Origin: Desulfobacteraceae bacterium | GTDB lineage: Bacteria; Desulfobacterota; DSM-4660; Desulfatiglandales; Desulfatiglandaceae | Direction: 5' to 3' | DNA: 50,825 nt | Assembly (NCBI GenBank): GCA_030613055.1 | Contig: JAUWMR010000029.1 | Coordinates: forward strand, 1 to 50,825 | In this document: piece by piece, positions 7,914-15,572 of the stretch | Layout of the letters: each line of letters starts with the position of its first letter | How positions within the stretch are numbered: the first letter of the stretch is position 1 | Notes under the pieces: model-generated | Told to the model about the DNA's origin: nothing | The model's database searches: none | Seen by the model: the letters and a program-made list of their open reading frames with translations, nothing else | Translations under genes and position numbers: made by a program

Positions 7914-9299
7914 ATGAAAAAACATAAGCTGTACCAAATACCAGACCACGTCACGGACGTCATCCTCGAAAGTATTTCCGACGGGGTGTTTACCGTGGAT
8001 CACGAATGGCGAATTACCTCATTCAACCATGCTGCTGAGGAGATTACAGGAATCCCACGTGATGAGGCCCTTGGAAAACACTGCCGGGAAGTTTTCCGCT
8101 CCAACATGTGTGAAACAGATTGTGCCCTTCGTCGCACAATGAACGAGGGGAAACCCTTTGTCGATACATCCACTTATATAGTGAACAGCGAAAAACGACG
8201 CATTCCGGTTGCGGTCTCTACTTCGCTCCTCAAGGATGAGGATGGCACGGTGTTAGGCGGTGTTGAAACGTTCCGTGACATGAGCCTGGTAGAGGAATTG
8301 CGCAAGAAACTGGATGCCCGTTATCAGGTGGGCGATATGGTCAGCCGCAGTCCGTCCATGCACAGGATATTTACGATCCTGCCTCAGGTGGCGGAGAGCG
8401 ACAGCACGGTATTGATACAGGGAGAGACAGGGACCGGCAAGGAGCTATTGTCCCGGGCTATTCATGAGTTAAGTCCCAGGCGGGGCAAGCCTTTTATCAC
8501 GATCAATTGCGGCGCCTTTCCGGATACTTTGCTGGAATCAGAGCTTTTTGGATACAAGGCAGGGGCCTTTACCAACGCTACCAAAGACAAACCAGGGCAT
8601 TTTGCTGTTGCTGAAGGTGGCACAATTTTATTAGATGAAATTGGGGACCTCAGCGCTGCGTTTCAGGTGCGGCTTCTCAGGGTCCTTCAGGATCGGACGT
8701 TCCAGCCACTTGGAGCCACAAAATCTGTCAAAGCTGATGTGCGTGTAATTGTGGCTTCAAACAAAGACCTCAGCAAGCTGGTAAAGAGCGAAACTTTTCG
8801 GCAGGATCTTTTTTATCGCATTAATGTAGTCAGGTTGGATTTACCTCCCCTGCGCGATAGAAAAGAAGATATCCCTATGCTCGTTAAGCATTTTATTTCG
8901 AGGCTGAACCGCTTGCGTGGCAGGTCTGTTACAGGAATAAGCCAGAAGGGACTTGCACTACTCTTGTCGCACGATTATCCGGGCAATATCCGTGAACTGG
9001 AAAATATTATTGAGCACGCCTTTGTGCTTTGCCCCGATGGGCAGATTGAGTCCCATTGTCTGCCGGATAACCTCAGGGCTTTGCTCCGTGGTTCAACCAC
9101 GCATGCCAAAATTGATGCAGCATTGCAGTCAGTAGAAGTTCAGGTGATCATGGATGCGCTTAAACGCAACAAATACAATCGCCTGGCAACGGCCCGTGAC
9201 CTTGGCATACATAAAAGCACGCTATTTAGAAAAATTAAGATATTAGGCATCGAGCTTCCAAATCTCGATGGACGTACTCAACAAAAGCGAGCCCGTTAG
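7914..9299 (+). CDS. PAS-domain sigma-54-dependent transcriptional activator
   Basis: An NtrC/NifA-type enhancer-binding protein of 461 residues. Seen: an N-terminal PAS domain (about 15-125) with three spaced cysteines in CREVFRSNMCETDC, which could bind a metal or sense redox; an AAA+ domain with Walker A GETGTGKE, Walker B LLDEIGD and the arginine-finger region; and a Fis-type helix-turn-helix near the C-terminus (LATARDLGIHKSTLFRKI). The sigma-54 contact loop reads GAFTNA instead of GAFTGA. I chose ATG 7914; a GTG at 7902 overlaps the end of repeat R1. The downstream -24/-12 promoter is its most likely target. Confidence 0.92.
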   Translation: MKKHKLYQIPDHVTDVILESISDGVFTVDHEWRITSFNHAAEEITGIPRDEALGKHCREVFRSNMCETDCALRRTMNEGKPFVDTSTYIVNSEKRRIPVAVSTSLLKDEDGTVLGGVETFRDMSLVEELRKKLDARYQVGDMVSRSPSMHRIFTILPQVAESDSTVLIQGETGTGKELLSRAIHELSPRRGKPFITINCGAFPDTLLESELFGYKAGAFTNATKDKPGHFAVAEGGTILLDEIGDLSAAFQVRLLRVLQDRTFQPLGATKSVKADVRVIVASNKDLSKLVKSETFRQDLFYRINVVRLDLPPLRDRKEDIPMLVKHFISRLNRLRGRSVTGISQKGLALLLSHDYPGNIRELENIIEHAFVLCPDGQIESHCLPDNLRALLRGSTTHAKIDAALQSVEVQVIMDALKRNKYNRLATARDLGIHKSTLFRKIKILGIELPNLDGRTQQKRAR

Positions 9300-9402
9300 A
9301 GTCGCATTATTACTACTCTAATGCCCCCTATCATTGCATAAGCGCTACTCAATCAACGAATTCCATATTCTCCTTACAATCCCTGATTGCCATATAAGTC
9401 TT

Positions 9403-9425
9403 TGACAATACAGTATCTCTTGTCA
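9403..9425 (+). promoter_or_regulatory. Possible activator site (weak inverted repeat)
   Basis: TGACA and TGTCA face each other with 13 bases between, about 60 bases upstream of the predicted start of the sigma-54 promoter. The arms are short, so this is only a candidate enhancer site. Confidence 0.25.
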
Positions 9426-9448
9426 TAACGAAGTCTTTTTCTCAGTTG

Positions 9449-9464
9449 TGGCACACAATTTGCT
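9449..9464 (+). promoter_or_regulatory. sigma-54 (-24/-12) promoter
   Basis: TGGCAC-N5-TTGCT matches the sigma-54 consensus, with the invariant GG (9450-9451) and GC (9462-9463) 10 bases apart. Transcription would start near 9475, about 34 bases before the NifX-like gene. The upstream gene encodes a sigma-54 activator. Confidence 0.85.
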
Positions 9465-9508
9465 GTGAATTTGCTGTAGTCCAGGTTAGGCTCATGGAGA
9501 TATAGGCA

Positions 9509-9841
9509 ATGAAATTGGCTTTGACAGTCTGTGAAAATCGAATTTCTCCGCTCTTTGATTGTGCACGCATGTTGCTTATCGTGGATATTGTTGACCGCAC
9601 GTCAACCGGCAGGCATTTTGAGGTTTTGCATTATGAGTCGCCTTTTTCCCGGGCCGCAAAACTGTCTGATCTGGGTGTAAAGGTTTTGATTTGCGGCGCT
9701 GTCTCAGATCAATTTGCAAACATAATCGAGACATACGGTATCACGATTATCCCCTTTATCGCAGGCGCGGTTGACGAGGTGCTTGATGCCTATTTAACTG
9801 TCGGACTTTCCGATTCAAAGTTCCGAATGCCTGGATGCTGA
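9509..9841 (+). CDS. NifX/NifB-type iron-molybdenum cofactor-binding domain protein
   Basis: A 110-residue single-domain member of the dinitrogenase iron-molybdenum cofactor family (NifX, NafY, C-terminal NifB). Family members carry metal-sulfur cluster precursors. Seen: the opening LALTVCENRISPLFDCARML, the strand KVLICGAVSDQF and the end GAVDEVLDAYL; a C-terminal cysteine ends the protein. No nitrogenase genes are present, so the cargo is unlikely to be FeMo-co itself. It is the first gene after the sigma-54 promoter. Confidence 0.88.
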   Translation: MKLALTVCENRISPLFDCARMLLIVDIVDRTSTGRHFEVLHYESPFSRAAKLSDLGVKVLICGAVSDQFANIIETYGITIIPFIAGAVDEVLDAYLTVGLSDSKFRMPGC

Positions 9842-9880
9842 ACCGGGCGCGACAGTGGCTGTTGAGAGGAAAACTGATCG

Positions 9881-10819
9881 ATGGGAGATTATAGGTATTT
9901 GTTTGGCCCGGTGCCGTCCCGCCGGTTTGGGCGGTCTCTGGGTGTTGATTTGAACCCTTACAAGACATGCAGTCTGGATTGTGTTTTCTGCCAATTGGGA
10001 CGAACCTCGAAAAAGACAGTTACCAGGCAGGAATATGTCCCGACAGACATGGTATTATCTGAACTGGAAGATTGGGTAAAGAGAGGTGGCAAGGCAGACT
10101 ACATCACACTTTCCGGCTCCGGCGAGCCAACTCTTCATTTGCGTTTCGGGGAAGTGCTTGAGTTCATTCGCTCAAAAACCGCAATTTCTGCCGTGCTCCT
10201 GACGAACGCTACGATGCTTTATCTTCCGGAAGTGCGTGATGCTGCTGCCAGTGCCAACGTGGTAAAGGTTTCACTGAGCGCCTGGGATCAGTCATCCTAC
10301 AGGTGGGTGAACCGCCCACATACGCAACTGAGGTTTGATCAGCTTGTGGAAGGACAAAAGGCATTTAGGGCACAATTTAAGGGCAAGCTATGGATGGAGG
10401 TCTTTCTGGTGGGAGGAATGAATTCAACTCTGGATGATGTCCGTAAGATTGCTACCCTTGCAAAACAAATCAATCCGGACCGCATCCAGCTCAATACGGC
10501 TGTCCGTCCACCCGCGGAGGATTTTGTCGCGGCCCTGTCTAAGGAACATATAGAGTCTCTGACCCATCTGTTTCAACCGACAGCGGAAGTTATCGCGGAG
10601 TTCAGTGCAAACCATGCAGAACATATGCAGGCGAACCAGGAAACGATTTTTTCAATGTTGCAGCGACGACCGTGTACAGCGGATCAAATTGCAGATGTAT
10701 TCGATATGCATCTCAATGAGGTGTCGAAATATCTCGGGATTTTGATACGACGCGATCAGATCCATGTGGAACGTAAAAACTCCATGGTGTACTACGCAGT
10801 CAAAAAACAAAAAGAATAA
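9881..10819 (+). CDS. Radical SAM protein with C-terminal winged-helix domain
   Basis: A 312-residue radical SAM enzyme. The cluster motif CSLDCVFC (C30, C34, C37) binds the [4Fe-4S] centre that cleaves S-adenosylmethionine; GSGEPTLH and LTNATML match later strands of the barrel. The opening LFGPVPSRRFGRSLGVD is typical of an uncharacterised group often filed near wyosine-type enzymes. The last 70 residues look like a winged helix (DQIADVFDMHLNEVSKYLGIL). A GAGAGGAAAA sequence lies before the ATG. It probably shares the sigma-54 transcript with the NifX-like gene 39 bases upstream. The substrate is unknown. Confidence 0.88.
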   Translation: MGDYRYLFGPVPSRRFGRSLGVDLNPYKTCSLDCVFCQLGRTSKKTVTRQEYVPTDMVLSELEDWVKRGGKADYITLSGSGEPTLHLRFGEVLEFIRSKTAISAVLLTNATMLYLPEVRDAAASANVVKVSLSAWDQSSYRWVNRPHTQLRFDQLVEGQKAFRAQFKGKLWMEVFLVGGMNSTLDDVRKIATLAKQINPDRIQLNTAVRPPAEDFVAALSKEHIESLTHLFQPTAEVIAEFSANHAEHMQANQETIFSMLQRRPCTADQIADVFDMHLNEVSKYLGILIRRDQIHVERKNSMVYYAVKKQKE

Positions 10820-10949
10820 AGACTATGTGCAAGCATGAATATGAGTGCAAAATTTAATTACCTGAATAATTACAAAAGATGATTATTATTGTAACACCGG
10901 ATTTATATAAGAATGTATAGGACATAAAAATCTTGTTTATCTATGTCTG

Positions 10950-10979
10950 CCCCGCGGAACGCGGGGTAATCCTGTCTAA
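10950..10979 (+). repeat. Partial copy of GC-rich palindromic repeat R4
   Basis: ccccgcggaacgcgggg forms a hairpin, and the right side continues taatcctgtctaaa. The same core and right arm occur in the much longer palindrome at 16690-16740, so this is a degraded copy missing most of the left arm. Confidence 0.7.
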
Positions 10980-11035
10980 AGGTCTTTTAACAATGTGAAC
11001 TATTACGAAAAATTTAAACTTAGGAGGAGATGGAT

Positions 11036-11635
11036 ATGAAAATTGCTGTAAGCAGTAGTGGAAAGGATTTAGATTCCCAGGTGGATCCGCGCTTTGGCCG
11101 GTGTGCCTGTTTTATCATTGTAGAGACAGATGACATGAGCTTTGAGGCCTTTGATAACGGGAGTATCGCCCTGGGTGGAGGGGCCGGCATTCAAGCGGGC
11201 CAGTTTGTGGCCTCCAAAGGGGCTAAGGCTATTATAACCGGAAATGTCGGCCCAAATGCGGTGCAAACCCTTTCCGCTGCAGGGGTCGAGGTTTTTGTAG
11301 GGCAGTCCGGGACAGTCAGAGAGGTTATAGAAAATTACACGAGGGGTAAAATTAATTCGACAAGGACGCCCAATGTGGCCGATCACTACGGTATGGGATC
11401 CGGCGCAGGTATGGGCAGAGGCATGGGTATGGGCGGAGGCAGAGGTATGGGAATGGGCGGAGGCAGAGGTATGGGACGCGGAATGAGCGGCACAGCATTG
11501 GGTGGTTCAAGCCAGCCCAAATCCGTCCCATTATCAAAGGATGAAGATTTGAAGAGACTTAAAGATCAGGCAAATGAATTACACAAGCAGATTGAAGCCA
11601 TTGAAACAAGCATGAATGCCTTAGAAAAAAAATAG
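11036..11635 (+). CDS. NifX-like domain with Gly/Met/Arg-rich linker and coiled-coil tail
   Basis: A 199-residue protein. Residues 1-110 form a NifX-type fold, with AVSSSGKDLDSQVDPRFGRC at the start and AIITGNVGPNAVQTLSAAG later. A stretch of about 45 residues is then made of repeated GMGRG/GMGGGRG units, followed by a charged coiled coil (LKRLKDQANELHKQIEAIE). I chose ATG 11036 over 11030, because AGGAGG at 11023-11028 is 7 bases from the former. The linker and coiled coil resemble the DUF5320 proteins farther on. It precedes the Mrp/NifX fusion by 77 bases. Confidence 0.85.
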   Translation: MKIAVSSSGKDLDSQVDPRFGRCACFIIVETDDMSFEAFDNGSIALGGGAGIQAGQFVASKGAKAIITGNVGPNAVQTLSAAGVEVFVGQSGTVREVIENYTRGKINSTRTPNVADHYGMGSGAGMGRGMGMGGGRGMGMGGGRGMGRGMSGTALGGSSQPKSVPLSKDEDLKRLKDQANELHKQIEAIETSMNALEKK

Positions 11636-11712
11636 GAGCCGTTTTTTCAAAAGAAAAAACAGAAAGATGTTCGTAAAAATATTTTGGAGCAAAAACTGGA
11701 GGTTAACGATTT

Positions 11713-12945
11713 ATGGCAAATGAAAATAAGAGCCGGCAGGATAAGCATAAACAGCAGGATGTAGAGATAAAGGAAACATTAGGCCAAATAAAGAACAAGA
11801 TCCTGGTCATGAGCGGCAAAGGGGGCGTTGGCAAAAGCAGCATAGCAGCTTATCTCTCGGTAGCCTTAGCGAAGAGAGGTTACAGGGTAGGGCTCATGGA
11901 TGTGGATCTGCATGGTCCAAGTATACCTCGGATGCTTGGTCTGGAAGGAAGCCTTGGACCAGGTTCCGGGGAGGGAAAGCCCCGCCCTATCAGGTACATT
12001 CCAAATATGGAAGTGATTTCCATTGAACCCCTCATGGGAGAAAATAAGGATGCAGCGACGATATGGAGAGGACCGCTTAAGATCGGTGTTATCAGACAGT
12101 TCATTGCGGATATCGAATGGATGGATCTCGATTATATGATTATCGATTCACCTCCCGGCACGGGCGATGAGCCCCTGACCATTGCACAGACCATACCCGA
12201 TGCAAAGGCCTTGATTGTTACCACACCCCAAGAGATTTCATTAGCTGATGTCAGAAAATCCATAAATTTTTGCCGTCAGGTCAATATGGTGATCTTAGGC
12301 ATTGTTGAGAATATGAGCGGCCTCAAATGTCCTCATTGCGGAGAAATGATTGATATATTCAAGACCCGTGGCGGCATGCTCACTGCAAAAAAAGAGGGCC
12401 TGAGACTTTTGGGAACTCTGCCCTTTGAACCAGATGTGGTATCTAAGGGTGATACTGGGAGTATGAGTCTCTTGGACGACAATAAGCTCTTGCTCACCAA
12501 GGAATTCAACAAAATAGTGGATGAAATTGTGAAATTAACAGGGACCGGGGCAGAGCCTGTCCCTGAGCCAAAAAAGAAATCTCCGGGCAGAAAAAAGCGC
12601 TCAGCAGATATAAAAGTGCTTGTGGTTCCTGTGTCCGGGGGAAAGCTTTCAGCTCATTTTGGCCACTGTGAACAATTCGCATTTATCGAGACTCAAAACG
12701 GAAAGATAACGGAGACGGAAATGCTCAATCCACCAGCACATGAGCCTGGAGCGCTGCCCCAGTGGCTTTATGAGCAAGGTGCTGATGTAGCCATCGTGGG
12801 TGGAATGGGAGAAAGCGCACAGCAACTCCTGAGGGAAAAGGGGATTGAAGTAATCATCGGCGCTCCCATGGATTCCCCGGAGTCCCTGGCAAACCAGTAC
12901 CTTTCTGATACTTTGGTAGCGGGTGCTAACGTCTGTGACCATTAA
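11713..12945 (+). CDS. Mrp/NBP35-type ATPase fused to a NifX domain
   Basis: A 410-residue iron-sulfur cluster carrier ATPase. Known for the family: Mrp/NBP35 dimers bind a [4Fe-4S] cluster and hand it to apo-proteins. Seen: the deviant Walker A GKGGVGKS (35-42), the switch region DSPPGTGDE, and the CxxC pair C206/C209 that bridges the cluster. A Pro/Lys-rich linker leads to a C-terminal NifX-type domain (about 297-410) with GKLSAHFGHCEQF and GGMGESAQQLL. The fusion ties cluster delivery to metal-cofactor binding in one chain. GGAGG lies 10 bases before the ATG. Confidence 0.9.
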   Translation: MANENKSRQDKHKQQDVEIKETLGQIKNKILVMSGKGGVGKSSIAAYLSVALAKRGYRVGLMDVDLHGPSIPRMLGLEGSLGPGSGEGKPRPIRYIPNMEVISIEPLMGENKDAATIWRGPLKIGVIRQFIADIEWMDLDYMIIDSPPGTGDEPLTIAQTIPDAKALIVTTPQEISLADVRKSINFCRQVNMVILGIVENMSGLKCPHCGEMIDIFKTRGGMLTAKKEGLRLLGTLPFEPDVVSKGDTGSMSLLDDNKLLLTKEFNKIVDEIVKLTGTGAEPVPEPKKKSPGRKKRSADIKVLVVPVSGGKLSAHFGHCEQFAFIETQNGKITETEMLNPPAHEPGALPQWLYEQGADVAIVGGMGESAQQLLREKGIEVIIGAPMDSPESLANQYLSDTLVAGANVCDH

Positions 12946-12996
12946 AAAAAAGCAAAATGTTTTCAATCTCAAAATTTATTAATTACAAGGAAGTAA

Positions 12997-13071
12997 GCGT
13001 TCGCAGGTTCAGACCCGCCCGCCGGGCGGCAGACAGGGTTCATCATCTGTGGACCCTGAACCCATGAACGG
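12997..13071 (+). repeat. Dispersed repeat R2, copy 1
   Basis: gcgttcgcaggttcag (left) and ctgaacccatgaacg (right) form imperfect inverted arms around a GC-rich centre. A related element lies at 26006-26090. Both sit just before a gene's Shine-Dalgarno sequence. Confidence 0.7.
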
Positions 13072-13089
13072 TCAAAGAAGGAGAAAGTA

Positions 13090-13926
13090 ATGATTATCAG
13101 TATAGCAAGCGGAAAAGGGGGTACAGGAAAAACAACTGTGGCCACTAATCTGGCCATTTCTCTTGAATGCGATGTCCAGATTCTTGACTGTGATGTTGAA
13201 GAACCTAACGCTCACCTCTTTATCCGACCCACCATTGAAGAGGTTAAGACGATCACCACCCCTGTTCCCGAGGTGGATATGGACAAATGCACCCTTTGCG
13301 GGAAATGTGCGGAAATATGCCAGTTCAAGGCCATAATTGTCATCGGTGAGACGGTGCTGCCGTTCCATGAACTGTGTCACAGTTGTGGTGGGTGCATGGA
13401 GGTTTGCCCTGAAAAGGCCATAACGGAAACAGGCCGGGAATTAGGCATAATCGAGAGAGGAAACAAAAACGGGCTGGAATTTGTACATGGGAAATTAAGG
13501 ATTGGTGAGGCCATGTCGCCCCCCCTGATAAAAAAAGTGCGCGAATATACCCGGCCTGGCATATTAACCATCATTGATGCCCCTCCGGGCACCTCTTGCC
13601 CTGTGATTGCTTCCATGACGGGTGCGGATTTTGTTATGTTAGTCACGGAACCTACGCCGTTCGGCCTGTATGATCTCAAGCTTGCTGTCGGGGCCGTCAA
13701 GATCTTAGGGATTCCGTGTGGGCTGGTCATCAACCGGTCAGACATGGGGGATGATCAGGTAAGGGTCTATGCCGAACAGGAGGGTATTCCTATTTTGATG
13801 GAAATCCCTTTTGACCGGCGGATTGCAGAGGCCTATTCAAGGGGAGAGATGATCGTAGAGGTGATGCCCGAATGGAAAGACAAGTTCTCAGAGTTATATC
13901 TTCGTATTGAAAAAATTGTAGAATGA
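13090..13926 (+). CDS. MinD-type ATPase with inserted 2x[4Fe-4S] ferredoxin domain (A)
   Basis: A 278-residue P-loop ATPase. Seen: the deviant Walker A SGKGGTGKTT (7-16), an inserted ferredoxin domain with C67/C70/C73/C77 and C96/C99/C102/C106, and the switch-like DAPPGTSCP. Proteins of this kind occur in pairs in anaerobes and are thought to help iron-sulfur or metal-cofactor assembly; the exact task is not established. A second copy begins 15 bases downstream. The pair follows the Mrp/NifX fusion, which supports a shared role. AAGGAG precedes the ATG. Confidence 0.9.
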   Translation: MIISIASGKGGTGKTTVATNLAISLECDVQILDCDVEEPNAHLFIRPTIEEVKTITTPVPEVDMDKCTLCGKCAEICQFKAIIVIGETVLPFHELCHSCGGCMEVCPEKAITETGRELGIIERGNKNGLEFVHGKLRIGEAMSPPLIKKVREYTRPGILTIIDAPPGTSCPVIASMTGADFVMLVTEPTPFGLYDLKLAVGAVKILGIPCGLVINRSDMGDDQVRVYAEQEGIPILMEIPFDRRIAEAYSRGEMIVEVMPEWKDKFSELYLRIEKIVE

Positions 13927-13941
13927 AAAGGAGCAATATTA

Positions 13942-14808
13942 ATGAAAGAGATCGTCATCATAAGTGGCAAGGGAGGGACCGGGAAGACCAGTATTATTGC
14001 AGCATTTGCCTCATTGGCCAAAAACAAGGTCCTTTGTGATGCAGATGTGGACGCGGCCGATCTTCATTTGATTATGGACCCTGAGATCACGGAACGCCAT
14101 GATTTTGAATCCGGGCGTACGGCAATCATTAATCAGGATAAATGCACCGAGTGCGGCCTTTGCCGGGATTTGTGCAGATGGAATGCAATTAGCGAGGATT
14201 TTGTGGTGGACTCCATTGAATGTGAGGGCTGTGGTGTCTGTTGTTATTTCTGCCCTGAAGAAGCCATCGACTTTCCCCTGAATACCTGCGGCGAGTGGTA
14301 TCTTTCCGAGAGCCGTTTCGGCCCCATGGCCCATGCCCGATTAGGCATTGCGGAAGAAAATTCAGGAAAACTGGTGAGCCTTATCCGGCAGGAAGGTAAA
14401 AAGCTTGTTGAAGAAAAAAATCTGAGTTTGCTTCTTACGGATGGACCTCCAGGCATAGGTTGCCCGGTCATTGCATCCATGGGAGGGGCCACGGCAGTGC
14501 TCATCGTGACAGAACCCACGGTTTCGGGCAGGCATGATATGGAACGTGTGGCAGAGTTAGCAGCATTTTTTAAGATTCCTGCAATGATGTGTGTCAATAA
14601 GTTTGATCTCAATCCCAGTCAAGGAGAAGCCATTGAGGCCTTTGCAAGAGAAAGAAACGTAGGTGTGATAGGAAGGGTTCCTTTTGATCCTGCCTTCACT
14701 AATGCGATGGTTCAGGGCAAGACCATTGTGGAATTTGACAGCCAGTCTGAAGGTTGCGTGGCGGTCAAAACTATATGGGAAAATCTGGCACAAAGTTTTG
14801 AGATATGA
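13942..14808 (+). CDS. MinD-type ATPase with inserted 2x[4Fe-4S] ferredoxin domain (B)
   Basis: The tandem paralogue of the preceding gene, 288 residues. Seen: Walker A SGKGGTGKTS (8-17), ferredoxin cysteines C68/C71/C74/C78 and C94/C97/C100/C104 with an extra cysteine at C101, and DGPPGIGCP after the insert. The two proteins probably form a heterodimer, as the conserved side-by-side arrangement in other anaerobes suggests. An AAAGGAG lies before the start. Confidence 0.9.
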   Translation: MKEIVIISGKGGTGKTSIIAAFASLAKNKVLCDADVDAADLHLIMDPEITERHDFESGRTAIINQDKCTECGLCRDLCRWNAISEDFVVDSIECEGCGVCCYFCPEEAIDFPLNTCGEWYLSESRFGPMAHARLGIAEENSGKLVSLIRQEGKKLVEEKNLSLLLTDGPPGIGCPVIASMGGATAVLIVTEPTVSGRHDMERVAELAAFFKIPAMMCVNKFDLNPSQGEAIEAFARERNVGVIGRVPFDPAFTNAMVQGKTIVEFDSQSEGCVAVKTIWENLAQSFEI

Positions 14809-14825
14809 ATCAAAAGCTAAACAAT

Positions 14826-14993
14826 ACCTCAATTGAGGTGGTACTTGGTATCTGGTACTGGGTACTGGTTTAGAGGAATATTTTTCATTTTTTATATCTC
14901 TATCAGGGAAGTAATATAAGATAAGACGTGAAACACCTTAAAACCAATACCAGATACCCAATACCACCTAATTGAGCATCACTCAATTAGGGT
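14826..14993 (+). repeat. Repeat R1, copy 2, inside a larger inverted repeat
   Basis: The core (14875-14993) matches 7778-7903. Here it is preceded by a perfect palindrome, acctcaattgaggt (14826-14839), and a ggtatctggtactgggtactgg stretch (14840-14870) that is the imperfect reverse complement of the ccaataccagatacccaatacc part of the core. The whole could fold into one long hairpin. The terminal small hairpin is at 14967-14991. Confidence 0.75.
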
Positions 14994-15014
14994 AATAGAA
15001 AGGAGGTAAATAAA

Positions 15015-15254
15015 ATGCCGAGAGGAGATGGAACAGGACCAGGAGGCCAGGGACCTGGAACAGGTAGAGGTATGGGTAGAGGCGGCGGTGGACAAGGTCA
15101 AGGTGGTGGTCGGGGCCGGGGAGGTGGTTTTGCGGCAGGCCCTGGCGGTTATTGTGTCTGCCCTAACTGTGGTGAAAGAGCAACCCACAACTTGGGGAGC
15201 CCATGTTATGAGCAGCAATGTCCCAAGTGTGGAACGGCCATGACACGGGAATAG
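15015..15254 (+). CDS. Small Gly-rich protein with zinc-ribbon-like cysteines
   Basis: A 79-residue protein. Its first 50 residues are mostly Gly, Arg and Gln, and the opening MPRGDGTGPGGQGPGTGRGM is like that of DUF5320 and related short proteins found beside NifX and Mrp genes. Its end has four cysteines as CVCPNCGE and CPKCGT, with another cysteine (SPCYEQQ) between them, which suggests a zinc or iron site. A strong AAAGGAGGT sits 8 bases before the ATG, directly after repeat R1. The function is unknown. Confidence 0.8.
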   Translation: MPRGDGTGPGGQGPGTGRGMGRGGGGQGQGGGRGRGGGFAAGPGGYCVCPNCGERATHNLGSPCYEQQCPKCGTAMTRE

Positions 15255-15379
15255 TAAACCCTTTAGTTGCATAAATAAAATAGCAAAATGGGTTTAAAAC
15301 CAATAATTATAGACTTTTTCCACCTTTCACCTTGCATTTTGGAATTCACCGCAAGTGGTATCATGGAACCAATGAAAAA

Positions 15380-15525
15380 TTGCCATTTTATTTACCCTTC
15401 GGGAAAGCCGAGGATACCCCACCTCCTTCGTTGCCAAGGGTTCGCGGTAAAGTACTACAGCTTCACCCTTGGCGCCTTAGATCTGGGGCATCCTCGACTT
15501 TTGCAACGTTAGGGTAAAGAGGCAA
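15380..15525 (+). other. Long nested inverted repeat, 5' leader of the exporter gene
   Basis: Matching arms nest: ttgcc/ggcaa (15380/15521), tttaccct/agggtaaa (15391/15511), cgaggat-cccc/gggg-atcctcg (15409/15485) and gccaagggt/acccttggc (15433/15465). The stem is interrupted but spans 146 bases. It lies 48 bases before the exporter gene, so it could be a leader RNA structure or a miniature mobile element. It did not match a riboswitch class I know. Confidence 0.5.
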
Positions 15526-15572
15526 TTCGGAAATACCTCGCCGATAGGTATACGCTATATGAGGCTTAACTG

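Noticed and set aside
9509-13926. Nitrogenase cluster
   Set aside because: NifX-like proteins and MinD-ferredoxin ATPases are present, but no NifH, NifD, NifK or NifB radical SAM signature was found.
7778-14993. CRISPR-like array from the R1 copies
   Set aside because: There are only two copies 7 kb apart and no regular spacers or cas genes.
15380-15525. A known metal riboswitch before the exporter gene
   Set aside because: I could not find the core motifs of the manganese or nickel/cobalt classes; the nested arms may equally be a mobile element.
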